Shown here piece after piece: positions 57,356-64,000 of a DNA stretch of 64,000 nt. The position numbers and the translations under genes are program-made. Every line of letters starts with the position of its first letter. The first letter of the stretch is position 1. Source of the DNA: Thalassococcus profundi (GTDB taxonomy: Bacteria > Pseudomonadota > Alphaproteobacteria > Rhodobacterales > Rhodobacteraceae). The DNA lies in the NCBI RefSeq assembly GCF_003344785.1, contig NZ_QPMK01000001.1:404651-468650 (forward strand). The letters run 5' to 3'. Below the pieces are notes generated by a model that was not told the DNA's origin, searched no databases, and saw nothing but the letters and a program-made list of their open reading frames with translations.

Positions 57356-58261
57356 ATGACCGAGGTCACAACCCACCAGGCCGCCGAGGATGCCCGCAAC
57401 GACGCCATCCTGATCTGGCTCAACGGCGCGCTGAAGCCCAGGGCCGAAGCGTTGGTCAGCGTCTACGACTCCGGCTTCATGCTGGGCGACGGCGTGTGGG
57501 AAGGTCTGCGGCTTTACGACGGGCACTGGACGTTCCTCGACGATCACATGGACCGTCTGTTCGAGGCGGCGAAGGCTATCGATCTCGACATCGGCATGAC
57601 CCGCGATCAGGTGATTTCCGCCTTGTCAGAGACGCAAAAGGCCAACGGCATGACCACCGACGCCCATGCCCGGCTGATGGTCACCCGCGGCGTCAAGACC
57701 CGGCCGTTCCAGCACCCGTCGCTGTCGCGGCAGGGGCCGACGGTGGCGATCATTATGGAGCATTCGCGCCCGTCGATCCCGCGTCCGATCCGGCTGGCCA
57801 CCGTTCCGCATATGCGCGGGCTGCCGATGACGCAGGACCCCAAGCTCAACTCGCATTCCAAGCTCAACTGCATCCTCGCCTGCATCGCCGCGGAAAAGGC
57901 CGGCGCGGACGAGGCGCTGATGCTCGACGTGCATGGATTCGTGAACACCACCAACGCCTGCAACTTCTTCATCGTGCGCAAGGGGGCGGTCTGGACCAGT
58001 ACCGGGGATTACTGCATGAACGGGATCACTCGGGCCAAGGTCATCGAGATTTGCCATGCCAACGGCATCCCCTGTTTCGAGCGCAACTATTCGCTGGTCG
58101 ATGCCTATGGCGCGGACGAGGCCTTTCTCACTGGCACTTTCGGCGCACAGACGCCGGTCGGGTCGATCGACGGGCGCCAGATCGGAACGGGGCAGATGGG
58201 TCCGGTCACCGAACGCATCCGCGCGCTTTACAAATCCCTGATCGCGGAGACCTGCCGATGA
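57356..58261 (+). CDS. PLP-dependent class IV aminotransferase
   Basis: A 301-residue fold-type IV aminotransferase like the branched-chain or D-amino-acid enzymes (IlvE or Dat families). It has IWLNGALKPRAEALVSVYDSGFMLGDGVWEGLR, the Lys-PLP region NSHSKLNCILACIAAEKAGADEALMLD (about K169) and FVNTTNACNFFIV, TGTFG. No R residues tell the substrate for sure. The stop overlaps the lipoprotein start (ATGA), suggesting co-translation. Confidence 0.87.
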   Translation: MTEVTTHQAAEDARNDAILIWLNGALKPRAEALVSVYDSGFMLGDGVWEGLRLYDGHWTFLDDHMDRLFEAAKAIDLDIGMTRDQVISALSETQKANGMTTDAHARLMVTRGVKTRPFQHPSLSRQGPTVAIIMEHSRPSIPRPIRLATVPHMRGLPMTQDPKLNSHSKLNCILACIAAEKAGADEALMLDVHGFVNTTNACNFFIVRKGAVWTSTGDYCMNGITRAKVIEICHANGIPCFERNYSLVDAYGADEAFLTGTFGAQTPVGSIDGRQIGTGQMGPVTERIRALYKSLIAETCR

Positions 58262-58536
58262 CACGCTTTGCCCTTCTGCCTGCCGTTCTGACAATAGCCG
58301 CCTGCGCGCCGTTGGTGCCGTTGCCGCCAGAGGGATCGGACATTCCTTGGCCCGACGCGGTGCAGCTGTTCCAGGCGTGTCAGGTTGAAAGCGTGTACCA
58401 GGCGCATGATCGCACCGTGTCGCTGACCCTGACGGATGGCAGAATGGTACACACGATCACGCCGCGCCTCGATGACGCGGTGCGGGAGGGCGTGATGCCG
58501 CCGCGCTGCGACGATGTCGCAGTCATCATGGAATAG
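58258..58536 (+). CDS. Small putative lipoprotein
   Basis: A 92-residue protein of unknown function. It begins MTRFALLPAVLTIAACAPLVP, a signal peptide with a lipobox IAAC (C16), and has no other domain that I recognise. It overlaps the aminotransferase stop by four bases and is followed three bases later by the sulfotransferase-like gene. It is too short for confident family naming. Confidence 0.7.
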   Translation: MTRFALLPAVLTIAACAPLVPLPPEGSDIPWPDAVQLFQACQVESVYQAHDRTVSLTLTDGRMVHTITPRLDDAVREGVMPPRCDDVAVIME

Positions 58537-58539
58537 CCG

Positions 58540-59256
58540 ATGCGACTGGCGATGTGGTCCGGGCCGCGCAACCTGAGCACGGCGATGATGTACAGTTTCG
58601 GCAACCGCGCCGACTTCCACGTGGTGGATGAACCGTTTTACGGGCCATACCTGCGCGAAACCGGCCTCGATCATCCAATGCGGGAAGAGATCATTGCCGA
58701 CCGGCCGGACAGCGCCGAAGAGGTGGCTGCGGCCTTGCTCGGCCCGATCCCGGACGGCAAGCCGCATGTCTATCACAAGCACATGGCGCAGCACATGATC
58801 CCGGCGATGCCGCGCGACTGGTTCGGCGGCTGCACGCATGTCTTCCTGATCCGCCACCCCGCCCGCGTGGTCGCCAGTTTCGGCGCCAAATACGAGAACC
58901 CGACGCTCGAGGATATCGGTTTCGTGCAACAAGCCGAATTGTTCGAGACGCTGCGCGCCGCCGGTCAGGACCCGGTGGTGATCGACAGCGCCGACATCCG
59001 GCAGGATCCGGAAAACATGCTGCGCAAGCTTTGCACGGCCATCGGCCTGCCCTTCGATCCCGCCATGCTGTCCTGGCCCAATGGCGGGCACCGCCAGGAC
59101 GGCGTTTGGAAAGAGGTCTGGTACGCCTCGGTGCACCGGTCCACAGGGTTTGCGGGGCCCGAGGGACCGCTTCCCGATCTGGACGGTCCGGCGGCAGAGC
59201 TCGCCGCACGCGCGTTGCCGTATTACGACAAGATGGCCGCCGCCGCCCTGCGTTAA
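58540..59256 (+). CDS. Sulfotransferase-like protein
   Basis: A 238-residue protein of the sulfotransferase type. The opening RLAMWSGPRNLSTAMMYSFGNR looks like the 5'-phosphosulfate loop. VFLIRHPARVVASFGAKYE resembles the 3'-phosphate region with a catalytic-type histidine. The acceptor is unknown. Similar proteins occur next to branched-chain-type aminotransferases, as here. It is the last of a three-gene coupled group. Confidence 0.75.
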   Translation: MRLAMWSGPRNLSTAMMYSFGNRADFHVVDEPFYGPYLRETGLDHPMREEIIADRPDSAEEVAAALLGPIPDGKPHVYHKHMAQHMIPAMPRDWFGGCTHVFLIRHPARVVASFGAKYENPTLEDIGFVQQAELFETLRAAGQDPVVIDSADIRQDPENMLRKLCTAIGLPFDPAMLSWPNGGHRQDGVWKEVWYASVHRSTGFAGPEGPLPDLDGPAAELAARALPYYDKMAAAALR

Positions 59257-59390
59257 GGGTGCCGACACGGGCTCGGAAATTCAGTCGAAAAAATTTCTGT
59301 CGCCGATGAAACTCTCCGTCGCATCCGCCGTGTGTTCGATTTGAGACAGGGCAAACGCCCTTGTCCTCATGTGAAAACAGGAGAGACGAC

Positions 59391-59807
59391 ATGAAGACTC
59401 TTATGATGACCACCGCCGCCCTGACCGTATCCGCTGGCATGGCCTTTGCCGCAGCACACGGCATGGCACCCTCCGTCGAAGCGTCCGACCAGTCGGTCGA
59501 AAACGGCGTCGTGAGCGCCACCAAGGTCGTGGCCCCGGCCAACGGCTGGCTCGTGGTACACCGCACCGATTCCGAGATGAAGCCCGGCCCCGTGGTCGGC
59601 TACGCGCCGCTGCGCGAAGGCGAGAACATGGACGTGGCCGCGATCCTGCAGGAAGACGTGGCTTCGGGCGACATGCTGATGCTGATGGTCCACGGCGAAG
59701 ACGGCGGCATGTCGACCGGCGTGTTCGAATATACGCTGGGCGCCACCGAAGACGGTCCGATCCGGGTCGAAGAGAATCTCGTGATGACGGTTGTCACTGC
59801 CGAGTAG
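59391..59807 (+). CDS. Small secreted protein with DUF7282-like domain
   Basis: A 138-residue protein with a signal peptide (about 1-21, MMTTAALTVSAGMAFAAAHG) and a beta-rich domain of a type seen in haloarchaea and roseobacters (KVVAPANGWLVVHRTDSEMKPGPVVGYAPL). Function is unknown. ATG 59391 has AGGAGAG upstream and is chosen over 59361. A terminator follows at 59864. The 134-bp gap before it holds its promoter region. Confidence 0.75.
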   Translation: MKTLMMTTAALTVSAGMAFAAAHGMAPSVEASDQSVENGVVSATKVVAPANGWLVVHRTDSEMKPGPVVGYAPLREGENMDVAAILQEDVASGDMLMLMVHGEDGGMSTGVFEYTLGATEDGPIRVEENLVMTVVTAE

Positions 59808-59863
59808 TCCTTCGAGGACAACCGTTAGAGCGCTGGTGATACTGCGGAGTTGACGGCGCTCGG

Positions 59864-59897
59864 AAACCGCCGGGTCCATGTGCCCGGCGGTTTTCTT
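59864..59897 (+). terminator. Intrinsic terminator after the DUF7282-like gene
   Basis: An 8-bp GC stem (CCGCCGGG 59867-59874, CCCGGCGG 59883-59890) with AAA before and TTTTCTTTT after. It is an ideal rho-independent terminator on the plus strand, just before the convergent SCP2-like gene. Confidence 0.93.
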
Positions 59898-59903
59898 TTG
59901 GGC

Positions 59904-60188
59904 TCAGCCCAGCATCTTTCCGAGTTTCAGGGCGACGGACATGTCGCCCGACACCTTGATCTTGCCCATGGCAAAGGCGGTCATAGGGTTCAGCTTGCCG
60001 TCGATCAGCTTGACGAGGTTGGCCTGCGAGATGCGGATGGTGCAATCCGCGGGCAGGTCCTGACGCAGCGCCTTGCCATCCGTCACCGTGATCGCGCCAT
60101 CGTCCCCGCAATCGAATTTCAGGCTGTCGTCCAGCGGGTGCCTGTCCAGCCCGCGCTGCATCAGCGCCGCGATTTCATCCATGGTCAT
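59904..60188 (-). CDS. SCP2 sterol-binding-domain protein
   Basis: A 94-residue protein that fits the SCP2 lipid-carrier fold: FDCGDDGAITVTDGKA, CTIRISQANLVKLIDGKLNPMTAFAMGKIKVSGDMSVALKLGKML. Bacterial SCP2 proteins bind lipids non-specifically. ATG 60188 has GCAGGAG upstream, better than the ATG at 60230 of the longer frame. Its ligand and partners are unknown. Confidence 0.85.
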   Translation of the reverse strand: MTMDEIAALMQRGLDRHPLDDSLKFDCGDDGAITVTDGKALRQDLPADCTIRISQANLVKLIDGKLNPMTAFAMGKIKVSGDMSVALKLGKMLG

Positions 60189-60261
60189 CAGAAGTCTCCT
60201 GCCCGTTTCCGGGCAGAAGTAGAGACGCATTTTCGGTGTGGCAATCGCGACGTTACGGCGC

Positions 60262-61503
60262 TCAGCCCTTGAGCCGCCGCTTGCGCGCGGCCAGTAGTTT
60301 CAGCCGCAGCGCGTTGAGCTGGATGAAGCCGGCGGCGTCCTTCTGGTCATAGGCGCCGGCGTCGTCTTCGAAGGTCACATGCGCCTCGGAATAAAGCGAC
60401 GCGTCCGACCAGCGGCCGACGCAGGTGGCGGCCCCCTTGTAGAGCTTGAGCCGGACGGTGCCCGACACATGCTCCTGGCTCTTGTCGATGGCGGCCTGCA
60501 GCATCTCGCGTTCGGGGCTGAACCAGAAGCCGTTGTAGATCAGTTCCGCATACCGAGGCATCAGCGAATCCTTGAGGTGGCCCGCGCCGCTGTCGAGCGT
60601 GATCTGCTCGATCCCGCGATGCGCCTCGAGCAGGACGGTGCCGCCCGGCGTTTCGTAGATGCCGCGGGACTTCATGCCGACGAAGCGGTTCTCGACGAAA
60701 TCGAGCCGCCCGATGCCGTGCTTGCCGCCCAGTTCGTTGAGCCGGGTGAGGATCGTCGCGGGCGACAAAGCCTCGCCATCGATGGCGACCGCATCGCCCT
60801 TTTCAAAGGTGATCTCGACGAATTCCGGCGTGTCGGGCGCCGCCTCGGGTGCAACGGTGCGCTGGTAGACGTAATCCGGCGCGGCCTCTGCCGGGTCTTC
60901 CAGCACCTTGCCTTCGGACGAGGTGTGCAGGAGGTTCGCGTCAACCGAGAACGGCGCTTCGCCGCGCTTGTCCTTGGCGATGGGGATCTGGTTTTCCTCG
61001 GCGAAGGCCAGCAGCTTGGTCCGGCTGGAAAGGTCCCATTCCCGCCAGGGCGCGATCACCTTGATATCTGGGTTCAGCGCATAGGCGCTGAGTTCGAACC
61101 GCACCTGGTCGTTGCCCTTGCCGGTCGCGCCGTGGGCCACCGCGTCGGCACCGGTTTCGGCCGCGATCTCGACCAGCCTCTTGGAAATCAGCGGGCGTGC
61201 GATCGAGGTGCCAAGCAGATAAAGACCCTCGTAAAGCGCGTTGGCGCGGAACATCGGAAAGACGAAGTCGCGCACGAATTCCTCGCGCACATCCTCGATA
61301 TAGATGTTCTCGGGTGCGATCCCCAGAAGCTCGGCCTTCTTGCGCGCGGGCTCCAGCTCTTCGCCCTGGCCCAGATCGGCGGTGAAGGTCACGACCTCGC
61401 AACCGTATTCGGTTTGCAGCCACTTCAGGATGATCGAGGTGTCGAGGCCGCCGGAATAGGCCAGGACGACTTTCTTGGGCGCGGGCGTTTTGGCGGCGGA
61501 CAT
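60262..61503 (-). CDS. argG: Argininosuccinate synthase
   Basis: ArgG joins citrulline and aspartate with ATP in arginine synthesis. The 413-residue protein has the ATP motif [14 protein letters not shown] and the family blocks [32 protein letters not shown]-like ([19 protein letters not shown]) and FSPEREML. The gene stands alone with the SCP2-like gene behind it and is divergent from the membrane protein gene. Confidence 0.97.
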   Translation of the reverse strand: MSAAKTPAPKKVVLAYSGGLDTSIILKWLQTEYGCEVVTFTADLGQGEELEPARKKAELLGIAPENIYIEDVREEFVRDFVFPMFRANALYEGLYLLGTSIARPLISKRLVEIAAETGADAVAHGATGKGNDQVRFELSAYALNPDIKVIAPWREWDLSSRTKLLAFAEENQIPIAKDKRGEAPFSVDANLLHTSSEGKVLEDPAEAAPDYVYQRTVAPEAAPDTPEFVEITFEKGDAVAIDGEALSPATILTRLNELGGKHGIGRLDFVENRFVGMKSRGIYETPGGTVLLEAHRGIEQITLDSGAGHLKDSLMPRYAELIYNGFWFSPEREMLQAAIDKSQEHVSGTVRLKLYKGAATCVGRWSDASLYSEAHVTFEDDAGAYDQKDAAGFIQLNALRLKLLAARKRRLKG

Positions 61504-61631
61504 GAGGCGTTCCTTTGTCTCGGGTTTGGCGCGGCGATTACCCGGTTTTCAAAGTCGGGGCAAGGTTTGCCCATTTCCGCCCGGCGCGGGTCATGTTAGC
61601 CAAGGCGCGACATGTCAGACAGGGGGCCGCG

Positions 61632-62384
61632 ATGAAGGGCTTGCAGATTTTCACCCATTCGGTGCGCTTGGTGTTCTCCAACCTCGAAAACGCCCTGCGG
61701 GTGTCGCTGGTCCTGTACCTGGTACAGGCGGCCAATTCGATTTTCCTGTACCTCAACCCGCCGGAAATGACCGAAATGGCGGGGACGGAATTTCCGGTGA
61801 TGGACCCGGGCACGGCCGGATCGAGCCTGCTACTGTCGATCCTCGCCGTCATCGCCAGCCTCTGGATCGCCGTCGCCTGGCACCGGTTCGTCCTGGCCGA
61901 GGAATATCCAACCGGCTGGCTGCCGCGCTGGCACGGGTCCAACATGCTGAGCTACCTGGGACGGTCGATCCTGCTGGGGCTGCTCATCGCCTTTGCCGTG
62001 GTCGCGGCGTCGATCCCGATCAGCCTGATCGCCATGGTCGCGCCGCCGCTCGTGGCGATGGTGCCGTTCTTCATGATCGGGTTCGGCGCGTACCTCTTCT
62101 TCCGGCTTTCGGTGATGTTGCCCGCCGCCGCGTTGGGCGAAAAGCTGCGGCTGGGAGAGGCCTGGGATGCGACCAAGGGCGAAACCGGCACTCTGCTGAC
62201 GCTGACCGCCATCGTCGTCGCCGCCAGCATCGTCGTGCAGCTACCGACGCTGCTCAGCGGCGATGCGACCTCTTTCATCAGCCTGGTCTACGCGCTGGTG
62301 GTGAACTGGTTCGCCACGGTGATCGGGATTTCGCTGCTGACCACGCTGTACGGCCATTTCATCGAAAAACGGCCCATCGACTGA
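61632..62384 (+). CDS. Integral membrane protein of unknown function
   Basis: A 250-residue protein with about six hydrophobic segments (for example LSILAVIASLWIAVAW, LLGLLIAFAVVAASIPISLIAMVAPPL). It has the segment AVAWHRFVLAEEYP and a loop GEKLRLGEAWDATKGETG. Similar arrangements are common in roseobacter proteins of no known function. ATG 61632 is chosen because the upstream frame lacks hydrophobic coding. It lies 40 bp before ilvA on the same strand. Confidence 0.65.
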   Translation: MKGLQIFTHSVRLVFSNLENALRVSLVLYLVQAANSIFLYLNPPEMTEMAGTEFPVMDPGTAGSSLLLSILAVIASLWIAVAWHRFVLAEEYPTGWLPRWHGSNMLSYLGRSILLGLLIAFAVVAASIPISLIAMVAPPLVAMVPFFMIGFGAYLFFRLSVMLPAAALGEKLRLGEAWDATKGETGTLLTLTAIVVAASIVVQLPTLLSGDATSFISLVYALVVNWFATVIGISLLTTLYGHFIEKRPID

Positions 62385-62424
62385 CCCGCGCGATGCCCCG
62401 AGCCGAGGTTCCGAAAGGCACTGT

Positions 62425-63651
62425 ATGACCGATTTCCAGACCGAAGCCCGCGACGCCGCAAAGCTGATGCGCGAGGTGTTTCCAGCGACCCCGCTCTTGC
62501 GCAACGCGCATCTGTCGGACCGGTTCGGCGCCGATATCTGGCTCAAGCGCGAAGACCTGTCGCCGGTGCGCAGCTACAAGCTGCGCGGCGCGTTCAATGC
62601 CATGCGCAAGCAGCGCGAGGCAAAGCTCTTCGTCTGCGCCAGCGCCGGAAACCATGCGCAGGGCGTGGCTTTCATGTGCCGGCATTTCGACACCCACGGC
62701 GTAATCTTCATGCCGGTCACGACGCCCCAGCAGAAGATCCAGAAGACGCGGATGTTTGGCGGTGATGCGATCGAAATCCGTATGGTCGGGGATTATTTCG
62801 ACGACACGCTGCACGCCGCGCAAAGCTTCTGTTCCGAGGCGGGCGGGCATTTCCTGTCGCCCTTCGACGACGACGACGTCATCGCGGGGCAGGCATCGGT
62901 CGCGGTCGAGATCGAGGATCAGATGGGCGGCTTGCCCGATCACGTCGTGGTGCCGGTGGGTGGCGGCGGGTTATCCGCCGGGACGATCAGTTATTTCGGC
63001 ACCGGCTGTCAGTATACCTTTGTGGAGCCTTCGGGCGGCGCTTGCCTGCAGGCGGCGCTGGCGGCGGGCAAGCCGGTCAAGCTGCCCAAGGTCAACACCT
63101 TTGCCGATGGGGCCGCGGTCGGGCAGATCGGCGAACGCACCTTTGCGCGGCTCTCGGGCGTGGGTCTTGCCAATGTGCTGGCCATCGACGAGGACAGGCT
63201 CTGCACCACGATGTTGGACATGCTCAACGTCGAAGGCATCGTGCTGGAACCGGCGGGCGCGCTGGCGGTCGATGCGCTCAAGGATCTGGGCCAGGCGATC
63301 CGGGGCCGCAGCGTTGTCTGCGTGACCTCGGGCGGGAATTTCGATTTCGAACGGCTGCCCGAGGTCAAGGAACGTGCGCAGCGCTACTCCGGCGTCAAGA
63401 AATACTTCATCCTTCGCCTGCCGCAGCGGCCCGGCGCGCTGAAGGATTTCCTGAACATTCTCGGGCCCGAGGACGATATCGCCCGGTTCGAATACCTGAA
63501 GAAATCGGCGCGCAACTTCGGGTCGGTGCTGATCGGGATCGAAACCACCGATGCCGCGAATTTCGACCACTTCTTCGCCAAGCTCGAGCATCAGGGCTTT
63601 GCCTATCACGACATCACCGACGACGAATTGCTGGCGCAGTTCGTGATCTGA
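62425..63651 (+). CDS. ilvA: Threonine ammonia-lyase
   Basis: IlvA deaminates threonine to 2-oxobutanoate, the first step of isoleucine synthesis. The 408-residue PLP protein has the Lys-PLP motif SPVRSYKLRGAFNAM, SAGNHAQGVAF and GGGGLSAGT-like (PVGGGGLSAGTISYF). A single ACT-like regulatory domain follows (about 325-408; KYFILRLPQRPGALKDFL), the short form of the enzyme. It is convergent with the HPt gene. Confidence 0.95.
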   Translation: MTDFQTEARDAAKLMREVFPATPLLRNAHLSDRFGADIWLKREDLSPVRSYKLRGAFNAMRKQREAKLFVCASAGNHAQGVAFMCRHFDTHGVIFMPVTTPQQKIQKTRMFGGDAIEIRMVGDYFDDTLHAAQSFCSEAGGHFLSPFDDDDVIAGQASVAVEIEDQMGGLPDHVVVPVGGGGLSAGTISYFGTGCQYTFVEPSGGACLQAALAAGKPVKLPKVNTFADGAAVGQIGERTFARLSGVGLANVLAIDEDRLCTTMLDMLNVEGIVLEPAGALAVDALKDLGQAIRGRSVVCVTSGGNFDFERLPEVKERAQRYSGVKKYFILRLPQRPGALKDFLNILGPEDDIARFEYLKKSARNFGSVLIGIETTDAANFDHFFAKLEHQGFAYHDITDDELLAQFVI

Positions 63652-63735
63652 TGGCCTTCGGCGGCAAGACCGCGGTGGAGACGAGCGCCGGACGGGGACA
63701 TCACCGATCTGCATTGTTTGATCCGAACGGTCGCG

Positions 63736-64000
63736 TCAGACCCCGAGTTGAGCCGGCATCTGGGCCATGAATTCCGCTTTGGACGCGGAGTAAAGACGCC
63801 GGACCTCTTCTGGCGTCACGGTTTCGGGCGCACCGGTTGCCGCCGCCCGTTCGCCGCGCTGGCACAACGACGCGAGGTCGGAGAACCCGAGGTTCAGGCT
63901 GCTGCCCTTGAGAAAGTGCAGGTCGGATTCCGCCCGCTGTGCCGTGGCATCCGGTTCGAGGCGCGACAGAGACGTTTCCATCTCGTCCAGAAAGAGCGTC
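63736..64000 (-). CDS. HPt-domain protein, 5' end outside the window
   Basis: The frame is open to the right edge and continues beyond it; residues TLFLDEMETSLSRLEP upstream of the first ATG (63981) fit an HPt helix, so that ATG is not the start. The domain has AESDLHFLKGSSLNLGF, where the histidine of DLHFLKGS is the phosphate-accepting site of a phosphorelay. The protein ends at 63736. Its kinase and response regulator are unknown. Confidence 0.75.
   Translation of the reverse strand, partial: TLFLDEMETSLSRLEPDATAQRAESDLHFLKGSSLNLGFSDLASLCQRGERAAATGAPETVTPEEVRRLYSASKAEFMAQMPAQLGV

Noticed and set aside
63651-63770. 39-codon frame starting on the ilvA stop (MAFGGKTAVETSAGRG)
   Set aside because: No family resemblance and no ribosome site, and it runs antisense over the HPt gene end. 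It is probably chance in GC-rich DNA.

Overview
The window is a chromosomal segment of an aerobic anoxygenic phototroph of the Rhodobacteraceae (Roseobacter group). The evidence is a purple-bacterial photosynthesis gene cluster with the spheroidene branch (crtA, crtC, crtD, crtF, crtI), PpsR/PpaA control genes, and a puf operon that ends in a tetraheme pufC with no pufX. It also has the alphaproteobacterial origin-proximal order maf-aroE-coaE-dnaQ / rho-mnmE-mnmG-rsmG-parA-parB.

Positions 1-31470 are the photosynthesis gene cluster. From the left it holds bchF-bchN (minus), then ppaA-ppsR-bchG-bch2-bchP-idi (plus). Next comes a long minus-strand block read right to left: crtE-crtF-bchC-bchX-bchY-bchZ-pufQ-pufB-pufA-pufL-pufM-pufC-dxs. 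It is followed by crtD-crtC (plus), crtI-crtB-tspO (minus) and crtA-bchI-bchD-bchO (plus). Together these supply isoprenoid precursors (dxs, idi), spheroidene-series carotenoids, the late bacteriochlorophyll steps, the LH1 polypeptides and the reaction centre L, M and cytochrome subunits. Nine perfect TGT-N12-ACA sites mark the PpsR/CrtJ operators: two between bchF and ppaA, one over the bchG start, tandem pairs before bchC and between crtE and crtD, and two between crtI and crtA. puhA, lhaA and bchB/H/L/M are not in the window.

Positions 31522-38935 are housekeeping genes: an MFS transporter, timA-like-mltA-smr, fxsA, secB and dnaQ-coaE-aroE-maf. The 539 bp between maf and rho (38936-39474) is the likely chromosome replication origin. 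Genes diverge from it on both sides, it has a T-rich tract and DnaA-box-like sequences, and two perfect 16-bp parS sites lie 2.6 and 4.5 kb to its right, built into the first codons of mnmG and rsmG. The photosynthesis cluster therefore sits about 8 kb from the origin.

Positions 39475-50487 carry rho, mnmE, mnmG, rsmG, parA, parB, hemW, rdgB, rph, hrcA and grpE. Positions 50522-64000 carry mutS, maeB, a ribokinase-like gene, msrA, an aminotransferase-lipoprotein-sulfotransferase group, a small secreted protein, an SCP2-like protein, argG, an unknown membrane protein, ilvA and the end of an HPt-domain gene. Four-base ATGA or GTGA overlaps are frequent. Several GC-rich palindromes occur between genes, three of them as copies of one element. 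The most unusual points are the crtD/crtC overlap, where conserved-looking CrtC coding lies upstream of the only usable start codon, a 23-codon ORF carrying the pufA-pufL hairpin, a hairpin cluster after pufC, and a 16-codon ORF coupled to rho.
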